Assembly (NCBI GenBank): GCA_964494475.1
Contig: CAZBRS010000027.1
Coordinates: 1-64,000 of the forward strand
Direction of reading: 5' to 3'
DNA from: CAZBRS01 sp964494475
GTDB lineage: Bacteria; Myxococcota_A; UBA9042; CAZBRS01
Length of the DNA: 64,000 nucleotides
Shown: piece by piece, positions 24,490 to 36,842 of the stretch
Layout of the letters: every line of letters starts with the position of its first letter
Numbering within the stretch: position 1 is the stretch's first letter
The notes under the pieces: model-generated
Told to the model about the DNA's origin: nothing
Seen by the model: the letters and a program-made list of their open reading frames with translations, nothing else
Databases searched by the model: none
Program-made: the position numbers and the translations under genes

Positions 24490-25674
24490 ATGATCGATCC
24501 GCGGCCCTGGCCGGTCGCCGTTCGCTGGGTGGGGGTCGACCACCCCGAGCGGCGCGTGTTCGACGAGCTGATCCCTCTGCCCGACGGCACCAGCTACAAC
24601 GCGTGGCTGGTGCGGGGCGAGACCCGAACCGCCCTGATCGACACCGTCGAGCCCGAGTTCGGCGCGCGGCTGCTCGCCAACCTGTCGGCGGCCGGCGTCG
24701 AGCGCCTCGACTACGTGGTCTGCAACCACGCGGAGCAGGACCACTCGGGCAGCCTGCCCCTGGTGCTGGCGCAGTACCCCGAGGCGCGCGTGGTCACCAA
24801 CCGCCGCTGCGCCGACATGCTGGTCGACCTGCTCGACGTGCCGCGCGAGCGCGTGCAGGTGGTGGGCGAAGACGACGCGCTCGACCTCGGCGGCGTCAGC
24901 CTGCGCTTCCTGATCACGCCCTGGGTGCACTGGCCCGAGACCATGCTCACCTGGTGCCCCGAGGTGCGCGCGCTCTTCCCGTGCGACTTCTTCGGCGCGC
25001 ATCTGCCCTGCCAGGGTCTCAGCCGGTCGTGGGACGAGGTCGCCGAGGCGGCGCACCTCTACTACGCCACCATCATGGCGCCCTTCGGCAACCACGTGCG
25101 CAAGCACCTGGCGCGCGTGCGTGAGCTGCAGCCCGCCTGGCTCTTCCCCAGCCACGGCCCGGCCCACGCCGACCCCGCCCCGGTGCTGGCCGCGCACCAG
25201 GGCTGGGCCTCGGGCCCGACGGGGCCCAAAGTGCTGCTCGCGTACGTGAGCATGCACGGCAGCACGCGCCTGCTGGTGCAGGGCCTGGCCGAGCGCCTGG
25301 CCGCCCGCGGCGTGCCCCACGTGGCGGTCGACCTGGGGGGCTTCCAGATGGGCCGGCTGGCCATCGAGCTGCTCGACAGCTCCATGCTGGTGCTCGGCGC
25401 CTCGAACGTGCTGAACGCCCCGCACCCGGCGGCCCTGCTGGCCCTGGCGCTGCTCGAGGGCCTGAAGCCCCCCGCCACGCTGGCGGCCGTGCTCGGCAGC
25501 TACGGCTGGAACGGCAAGCCCCTCGACGACCTGGCCCAGCGCCTGGCCGCCGCCAAGCTCGAGCTGCTGCCGAGCGTGCTCACCAAGGGCCTGCCGAAGG
25601 CCGAGACCCAGGGCCAGCTCGACGCGCTGGCCGACGCGATCGTCGAACGGAACGCAGGATTCGTCGCGAACTGA
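24490..25674 (+). CDS. flavodiiron protein (A-type O2/NO reductase)
   Basis: 394 aa, start with GAGGAAG upstream. N-terminal metallo-beta-lactamase-like domain with the complete diiron ligand set: HAEQDH in VVCNHAEQDHSGSLP, His in TPWVHWPETM, Asp in FPCDFFGAH, His in FPSHGPAH. From about residue 250 a flavodoxin domain binds FMN (LLAYVSMHGSTRLLVQGLAE). The enzyme reduces O2 to water or NO to N2O using electrons from rubredoxin, and protects organisms that live at low oxygen. A rubredoxin gene follows 18 nt later, then ferritin genes, forming a coherent oxygen/iron-protection run. Confidence 0.95.
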   Translation: MIDPRPWPVAVRWVGVDHPERRVFDELIPLPDGTSYNAWLVRGETRTALIDTVEPEFGARLLANLSAAGVERLDYVVCNHAEQDHSGSLPLVLAQYPEARVVTNRRCADMLVDLLDVPRERVQVVGEDDALDLGGVSLRFLITPWVHWPETMLTWCPEVRALFPCDFFGAHLPCQGLSRSWDEVAEAAHLYYATIMAPFGNHVRKHLARVRELQPAWLFPSHGPAHADPAPVLAAHQGWASGPTGPKVLLAYVSMHGSTRLLVQGLAERLAARGVPHVAVDLGGFQMGRLAIELLDSSMLVLGASNVLNAPHPAALLALALLEGLKPPATLAAVLGSYGWNGKPLDDLAQRLAAAKLELLPSVLTKGLPKAETQGQLDALADAIVERNAGFVAN

Positions 25675-25692
25675 ACCCGGAGGGAGCCCCAG

Positions 25693-25857
25693 ATGAAGAA
25701 GATGGAGTGCACCGTGTGCGGCTACGTGTACGACCCGCTCGAGGGCATGCCCGAGCACGGCGTGCCGGCCGGCGTCTCGTTCGAGGACCTGCCCGACGAC
25801 TACGTCTGCCCCGTGTGCGGCGTGGGCAAGGACATGTTCGCGCCGCTCGAGGCTTGA
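25693..25857 (+). CDS. rubredoxin
   Basis: 54 aa: starts MKKMECTVCGYVYDPLEG and ends VCPVCGVGKDMFAPLEA. The two CxxCG knuckles (CTVCG and CPVCG) bind a single Fe; GVPAGVSFEDLPDDYVCPVCG is the typical spacing. Ribosome site GGAGGGAG lies ~9 nt upstream. It is the expected electron donor to the flavodiiron protein encoded just before it. Confidence 0.95.
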   Translation: MKKMECTVCGYVYDPLEGMPEHGVPAGVSFEDLPDDYVCPVCGVGKDMFAPLEA

Positions 25858-25921
25858 AACCTGGGCGCGGGGAATTAGCTTCACCGACGTTGAAGGTGCG
25901 CTTTACCCCGGGAGGTGTACG

Positions 25922-26416
25922 TTGCTGAAGGACAAGCTGTACGACGCGCTGAGTGCGCAGTTGAACGAAGAGGCCTACTCGGCCTACCTGTACCTGTCGA
26001 TGTCGGGCTACCTGGCGTCGATCAACATGCCGGGCATGTCGGCCTGGATGAAGGCGCAGTCGCAGGAAGAGATGGGCCACGCCCAGAAGTTCTACCGCTA
26101 CCTCGAGAGCCGCGGCCGGCAGGCCAAGCTGCTGGCCATCCAGGCCCCGCCCTCCGAGTGGAACGGCCCCGTGGCCGTGTTCGAGGACGCCCTGGCCCAC
26201 GAGCGCTCCATCACCGCGCACATCGACGGGCTGATGGACCTGGCCGAGGGCGAGAAGGACCGCGCGACCGCCATCTTCCTGCAGTGGTTCGTGACCGAGC
26301 AGGTCGAGGAGGAGGAGAACGTCGAGCAGGTGTTCTCGCGCCTCAAGATGCTGAACGCGCACCCGGCCGGCCTGCTGATGTTCGACCGCGAGCTGGGCGC
26401 CCGCGCCGCGAAGTAG
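25922..26416 (+). CDS. ferritin (FtnA type)
   Basis: 164 aa with a TTG start at 25922, supported by GGGAGGT 5-6 nt upstream and by the family's usual beginning (ML.DKLYDALSAQLNEE). Four-helix ferritin fold with ferroxidase ligands: Glu in LNEEAYSAYLYL, EE..H in SQEEMGHAQKF, and Glu residues in AVFEDALAHERS and WFVTEQVEEEENV. It stores iron as a mineral core and, beside the flavodiiron protein and rubredoxin, limits Fenton chemistry. Confidence 0.95.
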   Translation: MLKDKLYDALSAQLNEEAYSAYLYLSMSGYLASINMPGMSAWMKAQSQEEMGHAQKFYRYLESRGRQAKLLAIQAPPSEWNGPVAVFEDALAHERSITAHIDGLMDLAEGEKDRATAIFLQWFVTEQVEEEENVEQVFSRLKMLNAHPAGLLMFDRELGARAAK

Positions 26417-26437
26417 GGGCGACCCTCGCGGTCGCCC
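26417..26437. repeat. hairpin GGGCGACC-loop-GGTCGCCC
   Basis: Perfect 8-bp stem with a 5-base loop, directly after the ferritin stop. Same family as the next hairpin: both are preceded by GTAGGGGCGA, so they form a small array. It resembles the short intergenic palindromes dispersed in many genomes and could also attenuate or stabilise the ferritin mRNA. Confidence 0.75.
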
Positions 26438-26463
26438 TTCAGGACCGTCGCCCTCAGACGTAG

Positions 26464-26485
26464 GGGCGAACCGACGTGTTCGCCC
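26464..26485. repeat. hairpin GGGCGAA-loop-TTCGCCC
   Basis: Perfect 7-bp stem, 8-base loop. It is the second member of the array; its GTAGGGGCGA lead starts 47 bp after the first. Confidence 0.7.
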
Positions 26486-26517
26486 TTCGAGGGCCTTGCC
26501 CGATGAAAGGACTGACC

Positions 26518-27054
26518 ATGACCGACCGTAGAGAGAGCGTCTTCGAGACCGCCCTCAAGATGGAGCAGCGCGGCTACGAGCACTACCAGCACTTCATCGC
26601 CACGTGCCAGAACGAGCTCGGCCGCGAGCTCTTCACCACGCTGCGCGACGACGAACTGGTGCACATCGAGCGCATCAAGAAGATCCACCAGGCCGTGCTG
26701 TCCGGCGCCAAGCGCTGGATTCCCGAGTACGACGTCGACGACGCCAAGACCACGCCCGAAACCCTCGAGGGCATGTTCCGCGGCATGTACGCGAAGCACG
26801 GCGCCACGGTCACGGCCACCAGCGGTGACCTGGAGGCGCTCGACGTGGGCATCGACTTCGAGCTGCGCGCGGTGAAGTTCTACGAGGAGCACCTGCCCCA
26901 CTGCGTCAGCGACGTCGAGCGCCAGTTCACCCTGCGCATGGTCGACGAGGAGCGCTTCCACCACAAGGCGCTGGTCGACACCCAGCTCTTCCTGACGAAT
27001 CCGGACGGCTGGTACCGCGAGAGCGAGAAGGGCCACCTGGATGGTGCGGTGTAG
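26518..27054 (+). CDS. ferritin-like diiron protein (rubrerythrin/YciF-like)
   Basis: 178 aa. ATG at 26518 follows AAAGGA; upstream in-frame ATGs lack ribosome sites. Four-helix bundle with two diiron half-sites: Glu in TALKMEQRGYEHY with ExxH in DDELVHIERI, then Glu in GIDFELRAVKFYEEH with EExxHH in VDEERFHHKAL. It has no C-terminal rubredoxin domain, so it is not a classical rubrerythrin. Likely peroxide or iron handling together with the ferritin upstream. Confidence 0.85.
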   Translation: MTDRRESVFETALKMEQRGYEHYQHFIATCQNELGRELFTTLRDDELVHIERIKKIHQAVLSGAKRWIPEYDVDDAKTTPETLEGMFRGMYAKHGATVTATSGDLEALDVGIDFELRAVKFYEEHLPHCVSDVERQFTLRMVDEERFHHKALVDTQLFLTNPDGWYRESEKGHLDGAV

Positions 27055-27074
27055 CGTCTACCGCCTCTCCTGAC

Positions 27075-28109
27075 CTACGCCTCCGACAGAATCTCGGACG
27101 CACGCTCGATCTGCTCGCGCGAGACGTCGAGGTGCGTGACCGCGCGCAGCACGTGATGATCGTCGATGAGGCCCAGGCGCAGGCCCCGCTCGGCCCAAGC
27201 GGTCAGCAGGGCGCGGGTCTGCGGCCACAGGGCAGGGTCGGCGAGCTCCCACACCACGATGTTGGTCTCGGGCGGCTGCAGCAGCCGGAAGCGCGGGTTC
27301 GCGGCGATGGCCTCGGCCAGGCGGCGCGCGTGGGCGTGATCGTCGGCCAGGCGTGCCACGTGGTGGTCGAGGGCGTAGAGGCCCGCGGCGGCCAGCAGGC
27401 CGGCCTGGCGCCAGGCGCCGCCCAGGGCCGTGCGGAAGCGCCGGGCCCGCTCGAGGAGTTCGGCCGGGCCGACCAGCAGCGAGCCGACGGGCGCGCCCAG
27501 GCCCTTCGACAAACAGAACGACAGCGTATCGACCCGCCGGAAGTACTCGGCGACCGGCACGCCCGAGGCCACCGACGCGTTGAAGATGCGCGCCCCGTCC
27601 AGGTGGACGGCGAGGCCCTTGCGGCCCGCGACCTCGGCCAGCGCGTCGAGGTGCGCCAGCGGCAGCACCGTACCCCCGGCGGCGTTGTGCGTGTTCTCCA
27701 GCAGCAGCAGGCGGGTTCGGGCGTGGTAGCGCGCGGGCGTGCGCACGGCGGCCTCGACGGCCTCGGGCGAGGGGAAGCCGCGCGGCGAGGCCAGGGGCTG
27801 GAGGGTCAACCCCGAGAACAGGGCGGCGCCGCCGGCCTCGTGGTGCAGGGGATGGGCGCGCGCGTCGAGCAGGGCCTCGTCACCCGGCTCGGTGTGCACG
27901 CGCATGGCCAGCTGGTTGGCCATGGTGCCCGACACGACGTAGAGGGCGGCCTCGGCCCCCGTGAGCTCGCGGGCCCGGGCCTCGAGCCGGTTGACCGTGG
28001 GGTCTTCGCCGTAGACGTCGTCGCCCACCTCGGCGCCGAGCATGGCAGCGCGCATGGCCGACGTGGGCCGCGTGAGCGTGTCGGAGCGCAGGTCGATGGC
28101 CGGGCGCAT
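27075..28109 (-). CDS. ltaE: low-specificity L-threonine aldolase
   Basis: 344 aa from ATG at 28109 (a TTG nine bases upstream is possible). PLP fold-type I enzyme cleaving threonine or allo-threonine to glycine and acetaldehyde. Seen: DLRSDTLTRPTSAMRAAM, VGDDVYGEDPTVNRLE, ALYVVSGTMANQLA, HLDGARIFNA and the PLP-lysine segment SFCLSKGLGAPVGSLLVG. Length and order fit the family. Its start lies 5 nt after the stop of the large MopE-type lipoprotein gene. Confidence 0.93.
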   Translation of the reverse strand: MRPAIDLRSDTLTRPTSAMRAAMLGAEVGDDVYGEDPTVNRLEARARELTGAEAALYVVSGTMANQLAMRVHTEPGDEALLDARAHPLHHEAGGAALFSGLTLQPLASPRGFPSPEAVEAAVRTPARYHARTRLLLLENTHNAAGGTVLPLAHLDALAEVAGRKGLAVHLDGARIFNASVASGVPVAEYFRRVDTLSFCLSKGLGAPVGSLLVGPAELLERARRFRTALGGAWRQAGLLAAAGLYALDHHVARLADDHAHARRLAEAIAANPRFRLLQPPETNIVVWELADPALWPQTRALLTAWAERGLRLGLIDDHHVLRAVTHLDVSREQIERASEILSEA

Positions 28110-28114
28110 GGTGC

Positions 28115-32179
<4,065 letters not shown>

Positions 32180-32194
32180 GGAGGCAACCCCTCG

Positions 32195-33532
32195 CTAGAG
32201 ATCGATTCGCAGGGACAGCCCGGTGCCCACGGGCAGGACCGAGGGCATCACCGTGATGGGCGCCGCGTCGGGCTTCAGCCAGTCGACCAGCAGGAACGCC
32301 GCGCCCGTGAGCGCGAGGGCCGCGCCCGCGCCCGCTGCGATCTCGGAGATCAGGAACTTCTGGTTCACCCGGCTCTCGAGATCCTTCAACTTGTCGTGGT
32401 AGTTCGTGGTGCGGCTGTCGTGATCGTCGGCCCAGCCACGGGCGTCGGCCATGTCCTTGAACGCCAGCCCCGTGAACACGCCGCCCGCCACCAGCCCGGC
32501 GAGGCCCGTGCCCACCAGCGACCAGCCGCTGATCATCCAGGCCTTCGTGGGCTCTTCGACGCGGTAGATGGCCGACGAGGCGACGTCGATGTCGGGGGCC
32601 GACGTCGTCGCGCGGCCCTCGTCGGTGCCGTCGCCGTCGGTGTCGGGGCCGCTCGCGTCGCCCTTCGCGACGTCCGGGTCGTCCTTTCCGACGGCGGTCT
32701 CGGCCACCACGGCCCCCTTGTCGAGCCGCTGTTTCTCGAGGTCGGCCTGCACCACGTTCTCTTGATCGCGCGTGAACTCGATGACCTTCTCGAAGGCCGG
32801 CAGGTCGTCGTAGGTCATGCGCACCGTGTAGTAGCCCTCGCGCACCCGCACCGTCACCGGCGTGTTGCCGACCGCCCGTCCGTCGACGGCCACCTCGGCC
32901 CCCGGCGGGTTGCTCTGCAGGGTGGCGTTCACGTAGAACTCGAGCTTGTCGAGCTTGAGCGCGTAAGCCTCGGGCTTGTCGCGCTCGACCGTGAAGGGGA
33001 TCACGCGCTCGCGGTAGTCTTCCTTCTGGACGATCCACTTGTGCTCGCCCCACGGGACGAACACCTTCGAGGGCACCTGCACGCGGAAGAACGGGTTGGC
33101 CTCGTCGAGGAAGACCTGCGCGTCGGGCGGATCGACGCTGACCTCGACCAACTCCTTCCCGAAGCTGGAGTTCGTGCGGATCTCCTCGAGGCGCGCCACG
33201 ACCGCCTCGCGCTCGCTGGCCAGCACGCCGAACGCCAGGTACTCCTGATAGCGGCGCAGCGCGTTCTCGTAGTCTTCCTTCTGGTCGTAGGCCCGGGCCA
33301 GGGTCAGCAGGTACTTCTCGTCGTGGTACGTGCGCCACGCGGCCTTCAGGCTTCGGATGGCGCGCTCGACCTCGCCGAAGTCGAGGAACATGCGTCCGCG
33401 CTCGTACAGCTTTTCGGAGCGAACGTAGTCTTCGGCGTCGGCCGGAGTCGCCTTCGCGAGGACCTCGCCGGGCCCCGCGCCGAGCAGCAGCAGCGTGACC
33501 AGGAGCCGGAGCACCAGACGCTCGCTTCGCAT
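32195..33532 (-). CDS. TPR/PEGA-domain envelope protein
   Basis: 445 aa from ATG at 33532; cleavable signal peptide ending GPGEVLAKA. Then TPR-like helices (YVRSEKLYERGRMFLDFGEVERAI, YLLTLARAYDQKEDYENALRRYQEYL), two PEGA-type beta segments (VEVSVDPPDAQVFLDEANP; LQSNPPGAEVAVDGRAVGNTPVTVRV), an acidic linker and two C-terminal hydrophobic segments (WSLVGTGLAGLVAGGVFTGLAF; FLISEIAAGAGAALALTGAAFLLVDW). This layout is very common in myxobacterial envelope proteins and is thought to bind or organise surface components. Specific role unknown. Confidence 0.85.
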   Translation of the reverse strand: MRSERLVLRLLVTLLLLGAGPGEVLAKATPADAEDYVRSEKLYERGRMFLDFGEVERAIRSLKAAWRTYHDEKYLLTLARAYDQKEDYENALRRYQEYLAFGVLASEREAVVARLEEIRTNSSFGKELVEVSVDPPDAQVFLDEANPFFRVQVPSKVFVPWGEHKWIVQKEDYRERVIPFTVERDKPEAYALKLDKLEFYVNATLQSNPPGAEVAVDGRAVGNTPVTVRVREGYYTVRMTYDDLPAFEKVIEFTRDQENVVQADLEKQRLDKGAVVAETAVGKDDPDVAKGDASGPDTDGDGTDEGRATTSAPDIDVASSAIYRVEEPTKAWMISGWSLVGTGLAGLVAGGVFTGLAFKDMADARGWADDHDSRTTNYHDKLKDLESRVNQKFLISEIAAGAGAALALTGAAFLLVDWLKPDAAPITVMPSVLPVGTGLSLRIDL

Positions 33533-33571
33533 TGCTTGGACCGACCTCGCCCCATCAAAGCACGCTCTCGC

Positions 33572-33600
33572 ATTATAGAGATCGTCCCCTTGTGGGACAA
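33572..33600 (-). promoter_or_regulatory. strong promoter of the PEGA-protein gene
   Basis: On the minus strand: TTGTCC, 17-bp spacer, consensus TATAAT, 40 bp before the ATG. A small palindrome CTTGT-GGG-ACAAG (33,589-33,601) covers the -35 box and also falls in the region where the divergent leuS promoter would lie, so it could be an operator for either gene. Confidence 0.6.
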
Positions 33601-33676
33601 GCTCCGATCGGGTACGTTTCGCCCGATGCGACCGGCTCTCCCGGCGCGTCCGAGCCAACGAACGCGCAGGCGAGAC

Positions 33677-36082
33677 ATGGCCCACTACCCGTTCGCAGAC
33701 GTCGAGACCCGGTGGCAACAGATCTGGAAGGCCGAGGGCACCTACCGGGCCCACGACCTCGCGGCCCGGCCCAAGTACTACGTGCTCGACATGTTCCCCT
33801 ACCCCTCGGGGGCCGGGCTGCACGTCGGTCACCTCGAGGGCTACACGGCCAGCGACATCGTCTCGCGCTACAAGCGCCTCAAGGGCTTCGAGGTCCTGCA
33901 CCCCATGGGCTGGGACGCCTTCGGGCTGCCCGCCGAGCAGTACGCGCTGCAGACCGGCACGCACCCGAGCGTGACCACCGAGCGCAACGTGGCGAACTTC
34001 AAGCGCCAGATCAACCGCATGGGCTTCGCCTACGACTGGACGCGCGAGGTCAACACGACCGACCCCGCCTACTACCGCTGGACGCAGTGGATCTTCCTGA
34101 AGCTGCTCGAGAAGGGCCTGGCCTACCAGACCGAGGCGCCGGTCAACTTCTGCCCCCACTGCCGCATCGTGCTGGCCAACGAAGAGGTCGAGCAGGGCAA
34201 CCACGAGCGCTGCGGCAAGCCCGTCGAGCGGCGGCGCATGCGCCAGTGGATGTTGCGCATCACGCGCTACGCCGATCGCCTGCTGGCCGATCTCGAGGGC
34301 CTCGACTGGCCCGAGAGCGTCAAGTCGATGCAGCGGCACTGGATCGGCCGCTCCGAGGGCGCCAACGTGCTGTTCGGCACCGACGCGGGCGACCTCGAGG
34401 TCTTCACCACGCGCCCCGACACCCTGTTCGGCGCCACCTACATGGTGCTGTCGCCCGAGCACCCCTTCGTCGCGCGGCTGACCACCGCCGAGCAGCGCGC
34501 GGCGGTCGAGGCCTACGTGCGCCGCGCGGCCGCGAAGAGCGACCTCGAGCGCACCGACCTGGCCAAGGAGAAGACGGGCGTGTTCACCGGCGCCACGGCC
34601 GTGAACCCCGTGAACGGGCAGCGCATCCCCATCTGGGTAGCCGACTACGTGCTCTCCAGCTACGGCACGGGCGCCATCATGGCCGTGCCGGCCCACGACG
34701 AGCGCGACTTCGAGTTCGCGAAGGTGTACGGGCTGTCCATCCTCCCCGTGGTGTCGCCGGACGGCGAGCCCTACGCCGTGGGCGAGCAGGCCACCATCGA
34801 AGACGGCTTCGCCATCAACTCCGGCGCCTTCGACGGCACGCCCACCCCCGAGTTCAAGAAGCGCATCACGGCCTGGCTCGAGGAGCAGGGCCGCGGCCGC
34901 GGGTCGGTCAACTACCGCCTGCGCGACTGGCTGTTCAGCCGCCAGCGCTACTGGGGCGAGCCCTTCCCGATCTACATCCTCGACGACGGCACGGTCGTCC
35001 CCATGGACGAGAAGGAGCTGCCCCTCCGGCTCCCCGAGGTCGAGCGCTTCGAGCCGTCGGGCACCGGCGAGTCGCCCCTGGCCACGCTGCCCCAGTGGTT
35101 GAACGCCATCGAGCCGCGCTCGGGTCGCCCCGCGCGCCGCGAGACCAACACCATGCCCCAGTGGGCGGGCTCCAGCTGGTACTATCTGCGCTACGTCGAT
35201 CCCACCAACACCGAGGCGCTCGTCGACCCGGCCAAGGCGCGCTACTGGCTGCCGGTCGACCTGTACATCGGCGGCGCCGAGCACGCCGTGCTGCACCTGC
35301 TCTATGCCCGCTTCTGGCACAAATTCCTCTACGATCTCGGCGTGGTCCCGACCCCCGAGCCGTTCCAGAAGCTCGTGAACCAGGGCATGATCCTCGGCGA
35401 AGACAACGAGAAGATGTCGAAGAGCCGGGGCAACGTGGTGAACCCCGACGTGGTCGTGGGCGAGGTGGGCGCCGACGCCGTGCGGCTGTTCGAGATGTTC
35501 CTCGGCCCCCTCGAGGCCACCAAGCCCTGGAACACCCAGGGCATCGTGGGCATCACGCGCTTCCTCGACCGCCTCTGGACGCTCGCCGAGGAGGGCTTCG
35601 ACGACGAGCCCCTGTCGACCGACGTGCTGCGGCTGCTGCACCAGACCATCCGCAAGGTCTCGCAGGATCTCGAGGGGCTGCGCTTCAACACCGCCATCAG
35701 CGCCCTCATGGTGCTCGTGAACGCGCTCGTGAAGGACGGCGTGCGCTCGCGCCAGGCCTGGGCGCCCCTCGTGCACCTGCTCTACCCCTTCGCGCCCCAC
35801 GCCGCCGAAGAGCTGTGGGAGCGGCAGGGCGGGGCCGGTCGCCTGTGGGACGCGACGTGGCCCGCGTGGGACGACGCGCTCGCGACCGAGGACTCGGTCA
35901 CGGTGGTGGCCCAGGTGAACGGCAAGGTGCGCGCGCAGATCGACGTGGCGCGCGGCCTCCCCGGCGACGAGTTGAAGGCGCTGGTGCTGGGGCACGAGCG
36001 CCTGCAGAAGTGGCTCGAGGGGGTGACCGTCGTGAAGACCATCGTGGTGCCCGACAAGCTCGTCAACGTGGTCGTGCGGTGA
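33677..36082 (+). CDS. leuS: leucyl-tRNA synthetase
   Basis: 801 aa from ATG at 33677, where the conserved start (HYPFADVETRWQQIW) begins. Class I synthetase charging tRNA-Leu. Seen: HIGH-equivalent HVGH at 49-52 in GAGLHVGHLEGYT, zinc-type NFCPHCRIVLANEEV, editing-domain signatures (TRPDTLFGATYMVLSPEHP; IMAVPAHDERDFEFA), QWAGSSWYYLRYVDP, and KMSKS at 579-583 in NEKMSKSRGNVV. The C-terminal anticodon-binding region ends with VAQVNGKVRAQIDV. Slightly short for the family but complete. The next gene begins 4 nt later. Confidence 0.97.
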   Translation: MAHYPFADVETRWQQIWKAEGTYRAHDLAARPKYYVLDMFPYPSGAGLHVGHLEGYTASDIVSRYKRLKGFEVLHPMGWDAFGLPAEQYALQTGTHPSVTTERNVANFKRQINRMGFAYDWTREVNTTDPAYYRWTQWIFLKLLEKGLAYQTEAPVNFCPHCRIVLANEEVEQGNHERCGKPVERRRMRQWMLRITRYADRLLADLEGLDWPESVKSMQRHWIGRSEGANVLFGTDAGDLEVFTTRPDTLFGATYMVLSPEHPFVARLTTAEQRAAVEAYVRRAAAKSDLERTDLAKEKTGVFTGATAVNPVNGQRIPIWVADYVLSSYGTGAIMAVPAHDERDFEFAKVYGLSILPVVSPDGEPYAVGEQATIEDGFAINSGAFDGTPTPEFKKRITAWLEEQGRGRGSVNYRLRDWLFSRQRYWGEPFPIYILDDGTVVPMDEKELPLRLPEVERFEPSGTGESPLATLPQWLNAIEPRSGRPARRETNTMPQWAGSSWYYLRYVDPTNTEALVDPAKARYWLPVDLYIGGAEHAVLHLLYARFWHKFLYDLGVVPTPEPFQKLVNQGMILGEDNEKMSKSRGNVVNPDVVVGEVGADAVRLFEMFLGPLEATKPWNTQGIVGITRFLDRLWTLAEEGFDDEPLSTDVLRLLHQTIRKVSQDLEGLRFNTAISALMVLVNALVKDGVRSRQAWAPLVHLLYPFAPHAAEELWERQGGAGRLWDATWPAWDDALATEDSVTVVAQVNGKVRAQIDVARGLPGDELKALVLGHERLQKWLEGVTVVKTIVVPDKLVNVVVR

Positions 36083-36086
36083 TCCC

Positions 36087-36818
36087 ATGCTCAAGCTCGC
36101 CTCGGTCCGCGACTACCCCGAGGTGTTCAACGCGCGCAAACTGCACGCGGTCCTCACCGACGCCGAGCTCGAGGTCTGCGCCGAGGTGACCGGCTTCTAC
36201 GGGCAGCGCGACTGGCTGCTGCGCCGCGTGCTGCTGAAGGACCTGTCGGTGGCCTACCTGACCGCGCGGCACAAGCGCTACTTCCCGCCCAACGCCCTCG
36301 AGGTTCGGGAGGCGCAGGGCGGCTTCGAGGTCTTCGCGCTCATGGTCTCGCGCGAGGCGCCCGTGCTGCAGGCCCGCTGCGTGACCGACGGCGAGATCGG
36401 CGTGGGCTTCGTGGCGTCCGACCTCGGCACCACCCGCGCCGCCGTTCGGGTTCGCCGCATCGTGCGGACGTACCCGTTCCTGACCGACGCGCACCTGACC
36501 CCGGCCGAGGAGGATCTGCTGCGCGAGCAGTCCGAGTCCGACCTCGATGTCACGGCCACCCTGCTCGTCACGGCCAAGCGCCTGTGCGCCGACCTGGTGC
36601 CCGAGGTGCACGACCCCGACGCGTTCGTCGTGCGGCGCGTCGACGGCAACGACCGCGTGCACGTCGATCGCGAGCGACTGGTGCTTCCGGCCCCGCTCGA
36701 CGAGGTCCTGATCCAGACCTGGCACTGGGACGACTACCTGGTCGCGGCCGGGCTGCTGTTCGACTCGCGCGCCACGGCCGAGGGCCTCGAACCGGCTCGC
36801 ATGCTCGAGTGGGGGTAG
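36087..36818 (+). CDS. uncharacterised protein, weak 4'-phosphopantetheinyl-transferase resemblance
   Basis: 243 aa, 4 nt after leuS. I do not recognise it with confidence. Certain blocks recall Sfp-type phosphopantetheinyl transferases: TGFYGQRDWLLRRVLLKDLSVAYL (compare the W.L.R...K element), FPPNALEVREAQGGFEVF, VSREAPVLQARCVTDGEIGVGF (compare SLSH...GVD), FLTDAHLTPAEEDLL and TLLVTAKRLCADL (compare W..KEA). But the catalytic GVD.E motif is replaced by GVGF, so either the family call is wrong or activity is lost. No polyketide or fatty-acid gene is nearby. Soluble, no signal peptide. Confidence 0.7.
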   Translation: MLKLASVRDYPEVFNARKLHAVLTDAELEVCAEVTGFYGQRDWLLRRVLLKDLSVAYLTARHKRYFPPNALEVREAQGGFEVFALMVSREAPVLQARCVTDGEIGVGFVASDLGTTRAAVRVRRIVRTYPFLTDAHLTPAEEDLLREQSESDLDVTATLLVTAKRLCADLVPEVHDPDAFVVRRVDGNDRVHVDRERLVLPAPLDEVLIQTWHWDDYLVAAGLLFDSRATAEGLEPARMLEWG

Positions 36819-36842
36819 GGGCCGCTTCGCGGGAGGGAGCCC

